Source: Maratus speciosus
Lineage: Eukaryota; Arthropoda; Arachnida; Araneae; Salticidae
Length of the DNA: 64,000 bases
Reading direction: 5' to 3'
Assembly: GCA_963932465.1 (NCBI GenBank)
Contig: OZ010795.1
Coordinates: 525,083,451 to 525,147,450, forward strand
Below are positions 45,911-58,204 of the stretch, piece after piece. The notes under the pieces were generated by a model. That model was not told where the DNA came from. It did not search any database and worked only from the letters and a program-made list of their open reading frames with translations. How positions within the stretch are numbered: position 1 is the first letter of the stretch; the number at the start of each line of letters is the position of its first letter. Both the position numbers and the translations under genes were made by a program.

Positions 45911-47632
45911 TTAGTTCTTAATTTAAGTTGATATGCAATAACATTATGTTTATACAGTTTAAATTCCAAGCATTTATAATAAAGGATTACGATTTTTGAC
46001 TAATGTGCCAATATCTATGTACGTTTATGAATATAAAATGATAATAACTAATTAGGGTACGATTTTTTTATGTTCCGCATTGTCAAGAATATCTTATATA
46101 AATATTTCACTCGCTCTTATTTAAGAAAATTAAAAATTAAGTAAGTTAATTATGTCAATACAGCAAACCGAAATGTAATCGTGAATTTGTAGGTGCTCTA
46201 TGTAGAATTGCAGAAATTAGTCATTATCACTCAATACGAAGATTAATCAATCATCAATATGAAAATTAATAGGTTCATTTAACACTATATTATAATGTGT
46301 AGTTTTGAAAGTAGTCGGACAATATTATAGATAAACAAAACAAAACAAAAAATCCTGACGTTATTTTAACAGTATGATACAATTAAGTGTGTTACTTTAT
46401 TTCTTTAAATACCTGTTTGAACAGTCTACTACATGCGCATTAAAGAAAAAAAAAATAAACATAGGCATTAAATGTTGCTTTGGAAAAAAAAATTAGAGAC
46501 GTTCAAGTTTCTAATTAAAAGTTCCCTTTTATTATATTAAAAATATTAAACAAACTAAATTTTGCGAAGCACATAATATAAATTGTCTACTTATATATGG
46601 CATTGAGTGATAGAGGGGGGGGGGGGGAAGTCTATATACTTTTTAGAGTCTCAATAAGTATTTTGCAATAATTTTTATTGAATAAATTAGTAAAATTAGT
46701 AAATTTTCTGTTTATAAAAATAACGTAAAATGAATAAAAATATTTTTGATTAAATGTATTACTTTTTTACTTTTTTTACGTTTCGTATAGAATTTTGAAA
46801 TTATCATTTAGTAATTATTTTAAGTTATATAATCATGAATTTGTATTAAATATATTAAGAATTATTCTCCTAATACTTATTTGTTTTTCCTTTTTCAGGT
46901 AAGAACTGCAGATACATTTTAAAAACTGACTGTTATATGATCTTTTTTCAAGGTTTCGGTACGAAGTATGCATTAAAAATGTAATGAAATACTTTATATG
47001 TCGATGTCTGGAGGTAAATAAATATAATTTGCTTTTTTCCAATGTGAAATGTTATTGCATAAATTATTTATTTTTTCTTTAAACTTCATTCAATCGATGT
47101 TGGACAAGCATTAATATGTAAAATTTATTATATTTGAAATAAGGAAATTAGAAAATTAACCTCTTTATCGTCGCGCCCGATACATTTACGGGTAAATTAC
47201 AAGTGGAATGAAAACAGCGACCATTAAGTGGTTGATATAAAAAATATATATATATTCATGAGAATAGCAATTTAGGTTCATTCATTTATGAGTCATTATC
47301 ACTCATTATCAGTCATTATATAAATAGTCTTTCAGCAATATTTAAAATATAAGTTTTCGTCTTAGTCGAATAATGCTCACAGTCATTTATTAATGTAGCA
47401 TTTATAATTATATATACATTAAAAAATATGCAAGTAAATGTTTATCCCCTATGTTACATATAACATTTTCTTCTTGCTTACAAAATCAGATAAATTGCAC
47501 TTTCATCCCATTTAAATGTCTTATTTATGTAACATGTGTAATTGGAAAAAATTACTGCCATCGTCTTTGAATATATATAGAAAATATTTTTAACATATTT
47601 AAAGATCTTTTTCTTTTTTTGACAAAAAAAAA

Positions 47633-47664
<32 letters not shown>

Positions 47665-48383
47665 AAAGTTATATAAATCAAGTAATTTCTTGGCTCATCA
47701 CTCGTGATTATATTTTGAACATATATGCGTTTTTTATAACATCCTTATTCATTAGAAATTTGAAAATTTTCGTTTCTTTAATGTTTTCCCGTTTTTTTTC
47801 CACCTAAATTTTCATTTCGTTCTTAAAATATAAACTATTACAGCAAAAAAGTTAAAAAATGTTTCTAACTGTATGGTGATATGTATATATATATAAATAC
47901 TTTAAGAAAGTGAATCTCGAAGAGAGTTATTTATGTTTCTTTTTTTTAAATTATAATAGCGTAAATATTTATAATAAAAAATAGACATTTTTCACTCGCA
48001 TTTTTCAAATAATATTTATTAGCATTTATACATTATCACATTTTTCACTTAAATTATTAGCTAAGTTATCTCCCACCTTCACTCACAAAATTTCATTCTA
48101 AGGTGTATGCATTTACATTTTAAATATAGGGGGGGGGGGGGAGAGTTGGGAGGGTTGACCCATTTTTTACAAAATGATTTTTTTTTTATTTTTTCAATAT
48201 TGAAATTACAATAAACTTACATATATCACTTTGTTCGCTATGCAACCAATCATCAAAATAAAATTGCGACATAAGTGTATTATATAAGAAACTTGAAAAA
48301 TGATTTATTTTGAACATGAGAATATAATTGTCAAGGCTTTCCACATATTGGAGGTTTGACCCACTTCATTTTAAAAGGAAATA
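45911..48383. other. AT-rich stretch, no gene seen
   Basis: About 2.5 kb of non-coding A/T-rich DNA with 13-G runs at 46,615-46,627 and 48,129-48,141 and an A-rich tract at 47,624. A TTGACCCA(C/T)TT motif occurs at both 48,155 and 48,356. Confidence 0.5.
47624..47667. repeat. Poly(A), 44 nt with one G
   Basis: A-rich tract broken once by G; the lysine-rich frames across it are artefacts. Confidence 0.95.
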
Positions 48384-49163
48384 CCGCCTGTTCATAATTA
48401 AACGACCCTAATTTAAAGTTGTCTACAGACAAAAATATTGTTCATAAAGTTGTAAAATTTAGGGAAAGGCATAATAAAGGCATGGGAATTTGTTTAAGCT
48501 AAAAAAATATATAAATAAAACTAGTTAAAAATTTCGCCACCAGAGGGCGATTTTTAATAAATTACATATTTAGCATTAAAATAGTTTAGACATTTTCTTT
48601 ACAGGACGTTCATAATTAATCGACCCTATTTTAAAGTTGTCTACAGACGAAACTGTTGTTCAGAATGTTGTGAAATGTTTTGGAGGACATAATAAAAGTA
48701 TGGGAATATGTGTGAGTGAAAAAAAATTAGGGGAGGGGGGCATTTTTTAACGAATTACACATTAAGCATACATTTACGATAGTTTAACAAATTTTCTTAT
48801 AACCAAACATATTCTGCATGAATTTCATCATTTTCAGATACCATCTGGAATCGTAAGATAGCATGTTCCACAGTTGACGGCATTATGTTCAGGGAAAAGC
48901 TAGGAAAATGACGTGAAAAGCTGTCTTTAGAGTAAAGTTAAGTTAATAAATAAAATTTATAAACTATCATAATGCTAATTTTGTAATTTATTAAAAAACT
49001 CCCTCTGGTGGCAAAATTTCGAATTATTTTTATTTACAATTTTTTTAGCCTAAACAAATTCCCATCCCTTTATTATGCCTTTCACAAAATTTCACAACTT
49101 TATGAACAATAGTTTTGTCTGTAGACAATTTTAAAGTAGAGTCGTTTAATTATGGACACCTTG
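48384..49163. mobile_element. 780-bp MITE with duplicated left arm
   Basis: The right end, reverse-complemented, reads CAAGGTGTCCATAATTAAAC; the left end has CTGTTCATAATTAAACGACC. Each is beside TA. The arms pair for about 150-200 bp, including GTTGTCTACAGACAAAA. The left arm is repeated in tandem about 219 bp downstream (around 48,605), giving left-left-right. No transposase. Confidence 0.82.
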
Positions 49164-49334
49164 TATTTGTTGGGGGATTTAAAATCAGTTTAATCAGAAT
49201 ACAGACAGAATTAATGTATGCTAGAAGGTTTAATTATTATTTAAAAATATTTGGAAAATTTGGTGCGTAAACAAACCAGCTTAGACGGAATTCAAGACAC
49301 AGGAGAGAAGTTCCGTTTTAAACAACCGCTTTTT

Positions 49335-49756
49335 AGGCGCGTTCGTAATTATATAAATACGTAGCACCTATAGTCGTCGTTCAGTCCGTCCGTCCGTCCG
49401 TCCATCCGCATATAACAGAGCAAAAACTACCCGTTACATTACGGGGAATGGAGAAAAAAATATTGCAAGTGCATTTTAATGATGTTTTAGCCTTCCGAAT
49501 GGTCTGAAATTTTAAATATATAATTGTTGCAAAATTTTGTCGAGCCATTTCAAATTTTATGAAAATCTGATGTATAGTTTAATTACAGGACAGTTAAAAT
49601 TGTTCCGTTACATTACGGGGAATGGAGAAAAAAATATTGCAAGTACATTTTAATGATGTTACAGACTATGCACTTATGAAGTGCAAAAAAATATACATTC
49701 AGTACAGTATGGGGTGCAAAAAATAGTTATAAAACTAGTTATAGTACGAACGCACC
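49335..49756. mobile_element. Possible TIR element (GGCGCGTTCGTA ends)
   Basis: TAGGCGCGTTCGTAATTATA on the left faces GAGGTGCGTTCGTACTATA (reverse complement) on the right. Inside is a near-perfect 57-bp direct repeat starting CCGTTACATTACGGGGAATG at about 49,430 and 49,603. A (GTCC)n run lies at about 49,384-49,402. Confidence 0.55.
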
Positions 49757-50282
49757 TCATTTGCCACGTTTGACGAGCAATTTCCAACTTTTTTTTTTTT
49801 TTTTTTTTGCTTTGGTATCACTAGTTGCCGCATAGGCTTTATCTCATTGTGTTTCTTCTTGTAAAATTTGTCTACATACTTTCCTAAAGTGTTTTGATCA
49901 ATGTTATATTATTTTGCAGAGAAATGAATACCTAACATTTCTTAAGGTTGCTTTCTTTATATTTACCTACTATGGGTACTATTTAAATTAAATAAAATTT
50001 CCTACCAACTTTTCAATTTATATTTTATTAAATTTTTCCTTGCTTCTTATAGCAATTTTTTCCATCTCCATTTAATGAGTTTAAATATTTCTGTTTGTTA
50101 GTACCTCATCTTAACGTAACTTTACACAAAAAAATTTCCTTATTTTATAAATATATCCATTAAATTCTCATTATGTACAGCGTGCAATAAAAGATTTCCA
50201 AAAATCATACATATTAAAGCGTAAACAAGATTGTTGATAATGATTTTCCAAAATAATCGTCGGTCATTAGACAAAATAGTAA

Positions 50283-50543
50283 CCCTTAAAGACACGGACG
50301 GTTTGGACATACATATAATGACAAGGGTGGCGTACACTATGTACCATCGGCTTTTAAAGCCTAAATAACAACTTTTAATGATACATTTGTGTTATGCAAT
50401 GTCCAGTAGCAGTACAAAATCAATAAATGGCAAATTGTTAAAAACAGACTGATTTACTCAGAATTAATCACATAATTACTGTGGTATTCGCGACTAGTTT
50501 ACATTGAGTGGATCCCTCAATACGCCTCTCGTGTCTTTAAAAG
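50283..50543. mobile_element. piggyBac-type MITE, copy 2
   Basis: Related to 3015-3288: it starts CCCTTAAAGACACGGACGG and ends before TTAA (50,544-50,547). The left TTAA has decayed to GTAA. Confidence 0.65.
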
Positions 50544-50829
50544 TTAATTAAAATCCTATCTGGAAAAACGAGGCACGGACCAAGGTGGCGTTGCAACTTT
50601 GCGACCTACTTTCAAAGCGCGATTAGCACAATTACAAGTTTGAATTTTGAACAAGGGTTTTGTTTTAGTTACACTGTCAAAAGAAAACATTATTACTAAG
50701 CTAAATTTAGTTTTATGAAATGATAAAATTTAAATATACATTACTTTTTGTTGTCCGTACCATATTAAGTTCATCATTAGCAGATTAGGATAAGATTAAT
50801 AAAAGAGTTATACACAATAGCAGTATTTC

Positions 50830-51045
50830 ACATTATTTAGGCTTCATATCTCTTTGGACTTTTATAGTATACCCATTCATACTTTTCTGGTATATGCAGA
50901 TATACCCAACCCTACGTTGTATAGCTTTTTACAGAGACTTATAATTCTTTTACGCAACGATTTTTTTTTTAATAATACAGTTAACAATTCATATATTTAT
51001 TGTACGGAACCCTCTGAGCGCGAGTAATACTCGCACGTAACCTTT
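50830..51045 (+). repeat. Dispersed repeat with palindromic end, uninterrupted copy
   Basis: Collinear with 3340-3400 plus 4612-4780, but without the 1.2-kb foldback element. It ends with GCGCGAGTAATACTCGC, whose GCGAGTA and TACTCGC arms pair perfectly. A third end-fragment lies at about 52,736-52,790. Confidence 0.7.
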
Positions 51046-52147
51046 CATTTTATATAGGAATAACTTTTCTTCCACATTGCTGGCGATTATGAATTCTGTG
51101 AAATTCAGCACTTTGTAAGATTTTAATTCATTAAAAGACTTTATAATATTAGTTTCCTTCAAACTTTTTTTTTCACTTCCAATTTATATTTCATTGCATT
51201 TTTTAATATAAAATATTACAGTGATAATCCAATAAAGTTGAAAAATATTTCTTTATTGTATACGTCTTATATATCCTATTTTTTTTAAAGTGCTAAATAG
51301 AGAAAAATGTTTCAGAGAATGTAGTTTTAATTCAGTATGAAAGAAATATCGGGATTAATTTTGGGAAGATAGTGAACGAAGTAATAAGTATTTTAAAAAA
51401 TCCATAAGGGAAAAATTAGAATTTAATTGAATATAGAAAAAAAGAGTTATTTGGGTATGTTATCTTTATTCATCATCTCTATATATTTCTTGGTATTTGT
51501 GTGTGTGTGTGTGTGTGTATAAAAATTACACGTTTAAATTTAGCTTAAAAAATATATTACCCTTTTTTTAACTACAGAAATTGCTTCAAACCTACGAATA
51601 TAATTTTTATTTGAGTTGAAGGATAGATATAAATTTTGCTTTCGTACATAATTAATATCAACATGATAAAAAAATAAATAAAAATATTTTGTGAAAATTT
51701 CGTATTTTAAAATAATATTTTTATCTAGATAATGCAGTATTGATTTATTATTAATAATTATAATTTTCAATATTATTTAAAAATTATAACTATTTATTTT
51801 AAAATATTTAATATGCTTTAGTTTGTCTAAGCTATATTAAAATTTAATCTATTTATTTTTAAAGAATATTGTGTTTTAAAATTTTAATGATAATCAAATA
51901 AACATTTATACTTTCTGTTCCATTCTGTCATTCCTAATTGACAATTCTTAAATATTATAATATAAATTAGTACTTTAAAACTGCATACACATAAATGTCA
52001 TTATGTGTTTCTATATTTTAAAAAATTGAGGCGCTTGGAATAACAGAATTTAAATGCATATATACATGTTGCATGTAATATTTTGAAATATTTTAGAATA
52101 TTTATAAACTGAATAATTGTGAGGTTTCTGTTAAGTGCAGATTTTAT

Positions 52148-52193
<46 letters not shown>

Positions 52194-53749
52194 GTTTAAA
52201 AATATATTTACTTCTTTGCGCCCTAATTTTGTGCTTATATGTATTAACGTTACAGACTCATTTTTCAAAAGCATTTCTTTTTAAGAAAACAACATTTATC
52301 TTTGGAATTGGAAAAATAAGTATTTATGAATTTAATCTTGCATCTTATACCCTTTCTTATAAGTGTAATTGTTATAATTTATAGTACTTAATTGAAATAT
52401 ATTAATGCAAATGTCATATCATATATATTCCTTTTCACACGTGAAGAACTTCGTCTTGGAACATGTGTAAATAAACCAAACCCTGATCATGACCAGGGTT
52501 TGGCCGTAAGCGCTCGGGATTCCGGCAAATTTTTTTATATTTAACATCTGTAAATTGGTTTTAATGTCTTAAATAATTTAATTGTTTTTACACCTATTTT
52601 AGTAATAAAACTATGAATCATTTGATGTATTATTCATGTTTTTAATTAACATTTTAATGTGAATTTGTCGTTCTTTTACATATAGATTTTCTATATATTT
52701 AAATAAAAAAAAAAACAGTTAATATGCATATATTTATTCGGAAACATCTGAGCGCGAGTATTACTCGCATTTGACCGTTTATTTAATGATAATTCGAAAA
52801 CTACTTGAAAGAAAAATTGAGAATTGAGAATTCGCACAAAGCAGGACATAATAATTATAAATCTATCAAAAAAATTGTAGTTTGTAATTCATATTTTTTT
52901 TTTCGAATAATAATTTCATAACTCATAATTCATATTATAAAATCATTTTAATTAGAAAATCAATGTACTTAAGCATGAGTTTTTCACTATTATAACCAAG
53001 CACAAAATTACAGCATTAGGTTTATAATTACCGGAGATATTAATAAAAATACGAAAATGTAATTTAACATTAGAAGCTCAAATTTTGATAGATAGAAATA
53101 TCAACTGAATACGAGTCACATTCGGGATTAATTCAGAAGGGACAGAACTATTCTATATAATTTATACATAGAAAAACATCCGCTAGCTTGTTTTATGTGT
53201 AAGCAACTAGCTCAAATGCATTTCAACTTTAGAATTAATTCTTCTGGAAAGAAAATGTAGTTTAAAGTTTGTGAATTACATATTGTTTTCCTTCATTATA
53301 ATTGTACTATGGTCGTATATTTATTACTGACAGGAGCTGTACAACCTAAGACATATATTTTCAAATAGTCTTCAGTTGAATACTATTCGAAATTTTATTC
53401 CACTTTTATAGAATGGAAATATAAGATTAACAGACTATACATTGAATAGTACATTTGTTTTACTTAGTTGCATACAGTTTCTAACAAAAATAAAAATAGC
53501 CATTTATGCACAACTGATATAAATAGGAGAGAACACTTCTCTGATCGTCGTGTTGCATATGCAAATGTTCTAAACAATGGTCACGCTAATTACAGAGTTT
53601 CCCAAAAAGATTAAAACGTGCATTAGATTTTTATCTTTAGGAAACTATGTAAATAATGCAAACTATAAAAATCTGCAAAATAAGGTAGGATTTAAAATTA
53701 CATTGATAAAGTTGCTCTTTATATATTAAATTATTATTATGTACAAAAT
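51046..53749. other. AT-rich stretch, no gene seen
   Basis: 2.7 kb of non-coding DNA. It holds a (GT)n run at about 51,501-51,519, a 40-nt poly(A), a perfect 10-bp hairpin at 52,476-52,503 and a palindromic repeat end near 52,750. Confidence 0.5.
52152..52191. repeat. Poly(A), 40 nt
   Basis: Uninterrupted A tract in AT-rich DNA. Confidence 0.95.
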
Positions 53750-56700
53750 TATTATGCAATTATTTCTGTTTTGTTGGAATTTTCAACTGGTTGGTCTGAA
53801 TTAAAAATGTGACGTATCTTAATGCCAGACATTAAATTGGCAATCATAATAATATGAACACTTTAGAGGCCAATAGCTGTAACGCCCCCAAAGAGTAAAA
53901 AGGGCGCAGCTAAGAAATAGATTTTTTATTATACATATGTACACTTTCGAATATTTAAAATTAAAAAACAAATCCTACTTGTTAAAAAGAAAATGTATTT
54001 TTTACCATAGAAATATTTGTTTTTATACAAATTTAGGAACCGTATAAAAAGAAATATAACGAAAAGATACATTTAGTAACAGCTTTTTATGTATCTAATC
54101 ACTATTATGTATATTAATATTAGGTAATCATTTCCATTTTGTTGGGATTTCGAACTGTTGGTTTGAATTAAATTGCAACAAATATAATTGCCAGACATTA
54201 AATCACAATAACATGAGACCTTTAGAAGCAGGTAGATGACACGCCCTCAAGTTGTAAATATGGTGCATCCCGACCATTCTATGATGCCGATGGCAATAAA
54301 GCACCAGCACTAGATTCGTTTGAAAATATTTTCGATAAAAAAATAGATTTTTTAGCATGCTTATGTAAATGTATGAATATTGAAAACAAAATATATTTTA
54401 ACCATGGAAATATTCGTTTTTATAGAAATTAAAATGGCTGACATTTTAATGTTAAAAAGTGATGCTAAACTCTTCTAGAAATGACTATTAATATTTAATT
54501 GTTAAATAATAGAAATTATTTTCAGCATTTAAATTAAGAAATATATGATAAAAACATTAAATATTAAAAGATACTGTCTCATGTATTCAATTCAAAGTAG
54601 AACTTTAGTATTTTAGTTTAGCATATGATATAATATATCATAACGTTTTCTTCCATTGAGAATATGTGTCGTAACACGTTCTTTCATTAAGCCCTTCAAT
54701 TATTAGGTAGTTATTTCACTTTTGAACTTATTGAACTGTTGATTCACTTATTGAACTGTTGATTCACTTATTGAACTGTTGATCTGAATTAAAAATGTAA
54801 CATCTAAATTCCAGATGTAAAATTGGCAACCATAATAATAGGAGTTCTTTTGAGGTCAATGGCTAAACAATGGATACGCACTGAATGCATGCAGATATGC
54901 AAAACGCCGTTCTATGCTGCCGAAGGCAATAAAAACCCAACACTAGATTCGTTAAAATGTATTTTCGCTGAAAATAGGTTTTTCAGTATGAGTATATTTC
55001 GAAAATGGAAGAAAAAATACTATTTATTTAAAACAAAATGCATTTTTACCATGGAAGTATTCGTGTTTATACAAATTAATAACAAAAATTACAATTCGAG
55101 AAAATTTAAGCGAATTATAAGTGAAATAAGAGTGCATTATGTGAGCCAGGTCTCGTCTGAATAGCTTAATAGGTAAAGCATTGCTACGGAACGCCAAGTA
55201 TCCAGGTTCAATTCCTGGTCTGGACATTTTTCGCTCCGTTAGAATAAACTTCAACTGTACTGCTGCAGACTTGAATATGAAATTTTTTTGTTGTAATTTA
55301 GTTAATTATTTAATTCTTTCTTAATTGCATACGTTTGAATGTTAAAAGATGATACTAAACTCTTGTAGAAATGACTATTAAAATTTAATTATTAAACAAT
55401 AGAAATTATTTTCAATATTTAAGTTACGAATTATATGATAAATACATTAAATATTAAAAGATACTGTCTCATGTGTTGAATTCAAAGTAGAACTTTAGTA
55501 TTTTATTTTAGCATGTGATATAAAACCTCATAACGTTTCCTTCCATAATTTCCCACTTTCCCCTATTTGTCCTTTTTGAGCCCCTAATGCCTGGACTATA
55601 AATTAAAATATTTTTTGAGAATATAGGTCGTAACATGTTCTTTCAGTAAAACTTTCAATTATTAGGTAGTTATTTCACTTTTGTTAACATTTTGAACTGT
55701 TGGTCTGAATTTGTAACATATTTCCAGACGTTAAATTAGCAATCATAACATTGGGAGCCCTTTGGAGGCCGATGGTTGATAGGCCTGCACGCATACAGAA
55801 CTTGCAAACCATCCATTCTATTCTGCGAAGGCAATTAAAACCGAATACTAGATTCGTTTGAAAATATTTTCGGTAAAAATAGATTTTTTAATACATATAC
55901 ATTTTCGAAAATTGAAGAAGAAATCCTATTTATTTAAAACAAAATATATTTTTACCATCGAAATATTCGTTTTTAAAAAAATTGATAACAAAAATTACAA
56001 TTCGTGACAATTGAAGTGAAAGTTTTTTGTTGTAATTTAGTTATTTATTTAATTCCTTTTTAATGGCATATGTTTGAACGTTAACATAGATACTAAACAA
56101 TTCTAGAAATGACTATTAACATTTAATTATTAAACAATAGAAATTATTTTCATCATTTAAATTAAGAAGTATAAAAAAAAATCAAATATTAAAAGATACT
56201 GCCTCATGTATTCAACAGAAAGTAGAATTTTAGTATTTTAATTTTAGCATATGAAATAATATCTCATAAAATCTTTCGTCCATAAAATAAAATAATATTT
56301 GAGAATATATGTCGTAAGAGATTCTTTCACTAAGCCTTTCAATTATTAGGTAGTTATTTTACTTTTGTTAATATTTTGAACTGTTGATCTGAATTTGTAA
56401 CATATTTCCAGACATTAAATTGGCAATAATAATTATGGGAGTTCTTTGGAGTCTGATGGCTCATTCAGCCTCAACGCGTACAGAGAGTGCAAACCATCAA
56501 TTCTATGCTGCTGAAGGCAATAAAACCAGGACACTAGATTAGTTTGAAAATATTTTCTCTAAAAATGGATTTTTTAGTATCTTTACATTTTTTAAAATTG
56601 AAGAAGAAATCCTATTTACTTGAAACAAAATATATTTTAACATGTAAATATTCGTTTTTAAACAAATTGATAACAAAAATTACAATTCGTGAAAACTGAA

Positions 56701-56960
56701 GTGAAAGTTTTTTGTTGTAATTTAGTTATTTATTTAATTCCTTCTAAATGGCATATGTTTGAATGTTAAGGTGACATTAAACTCTTCTAGAAATGAATAT
56801 TAACATTTAATTATTAAATAATAGAAATTATTTTCATTTTTTAAATTATGAAATATAAAAAAAATCAAATATTAAAAGATACTGCCTCGTGTATTCAAAT
56901 GAAAGTAGAATTTTAGTATTTTAGTTTTAGAGTATGGTATCATACCTCATAACGTTTTCT
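53750..56960 (+). repeat. Tandem array of ~0.7-0.9-kb units
   Basis: Four to five diverged units. A GATACTG(T/C)CTC(A/G)TGT landmark recurs at about 54,566, 55,460, 56,198 and 56,879, and a GAACTGTTG-TCTGAATT block precedes each CCAGA-(C/T)-TTAAATT(G/A)GCAAT block. Units close with an AACACGTTCTTTCA(T/C)TAAG-like motif. An outlying unit continues at about 62,510-62,950, after the 5.5-kb insertion. No coding potential. The open frame at 54,823-55,164 is not conserved between units. Confidence 0.82.
55155..55226 (+). tRNA. tRNA-like gene or SINE head
   Basis: A 72-nt cloverleaf can be drawn. The acceptor stem GTCTGAA/TCTGGAC has six of seven pairs including wobbles. The D arm GCTT/AAGC is perfect and the T arm CCAGG-TTCAATT-CCTGG is perfect. 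A-box-like TAGCTTAATAGG and B-box GGTTCAATTCC are present, and TTTTT follows directly. The anticodon arm is poor: by position the anticodon would be GGA, but the base before it is C instead of T and there is no long variable arm as in tRNA-Ser. A tRNA-derived SINE head or pseudogene is more likely than an active tRNA. Confidence 0.5.
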
Positions 56961-57372
56961 TTCATAAAATATTACCAATATATATATGTACTAGGGGGCA
57001 CTGCCCCCTGCAAGCTACACTCGCCAACCCCCGTTCAGACACTGTAGAATCTAAAAGCACGCTACTCAGACCGGTTTTAAAAAGATTAGAGAAGATTGAA
57101 TTATGCTGAAAAAACCTGTAGCGATCTCCCTGTAAACGGGTTTCCATTCAGTTCCCTTTGATTGCAAAAATTTAAGGTAGAATCAGTTGCTGTTAAGACA
57201 TCCAATGGTTGTTTTCGTGTTTGGTTAAAGAACATCAGTTAAACATTTGAAAATAAGCTAAAATAAAATGAATTAAGTAAACATAGTCTTTGTCTCTCGG
57301 TATTTTTTATCAGCGTTATAAAACGATTGACATAATACAATTTACTACAATTACTAAAATTTGCTGCTTTAA

Positions 57373-57577
57373 TCCCTTCAAGGGCGGTGGTTCATTTTTG
57401 GACCACTTAATTATAATTCTTAAATGCCACATTAGCACCAGAATATTGTGATGAAAATTTCCTTTTATTAAGTAAGTGAACAAAAGCATTTTTGTATTTC
57501 GAAATTTGTTTGTAAATTCTGGTGCCATTCACTGATTTCAAGATTTTACGAACAGAAGTGCCTTGTTCGTGAAAGGG
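57373..57577. mobile_element. 205-bp piggyBac-type MITE
   Basis: TTAA on both sides (57,369-57,372 and 57,578-57,581). The ends are TCCCTTCAAGGGCGG and CCCTTTCACGAACAAG (reverse complement). Related to the copy at 4000-4199. Confidence 0.78.
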
Positions 57578-57804
57578 TTAAACGCATATCAATGTATTTA
57601 TTATTTTAAAGTTTTCCTTTCCCTTTTAATATTCACGTGTAAATACAATTTTCAGGACATAATTTTCAATATTTTCCTGCCTTTAACACGTACTCATTTA
57701 ATAGTAATTTTAAAGTTTTTTTTTCTGTCTTTAATAGTCACGTAAAAATAAATTTTTAATCGTTAGGAAATATTATTCTTTGCGCTGTTCTTAAAATTGA
57801 AAAC

Positions 57805-58150
57805 AACCTCTATGATAATAGCCCAAGTCATCTGACTATCATCAACAGCCCCAGGCGGATCCCTTCGCTTTTTATATTCCAGGCAGCCATTTTGGGTACT
57901 TTAATGTTAGCCAGCCACAGGTGTGATAAGTCGCCGAATATTATTCTATCCCCATTATTTCGTTTATATTATAATAGTCAAGTCATGTAACTCCCATAAA
58001 CAACGGGCTGATTCCTTCGCTTTTCACAAGAAAGGTTTCCATTTTGATTAAAGAATCAAAATTATTTTTTCGAATAAAACTACATAAAAGTTGCCATGAT
58101 CACAAATAATTCCTGGTACTGTTATGTTAGCCAGGTGAAAATCTCGCCAA

Positions 58151-58154
<4 letters not shown>
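57805..58154 (+). repeat. Dispersed repeat, copy B
   Basis: Inverted relative to 45,530-45,910. It contains two ~190-bp sub-units, each with a CCTTCGCTTTT block and a GTTAGCCAG block, and ends at a 33-nt poly(T). Confidence 0.7.

Positions 58155-58187
<33 letters not shown>
58155..58187. repeat. Poly(T), 33 nt
   Basis: Lies between the dispersed repeat and the TTTTAGGTAG repeat. Confidence 0.95.
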
Positions 58188-58190
<3 letters not shown>

Positions 58191-58204
58191 TCGCCAGTTA
58201 GCAT

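Noticed and set aside
52476..52503. Intrinsic transcription terminator
   Set aside because: The hairpin is good, but the DNA is eukaryotic and no T run or gene precedes it.
55024..55254. 76-residue minus-strand frame with RPGIEPG
   Set aside because: This peptide arises from reading the B box of a tRNA-like sequence backwards; it is a common artefact.
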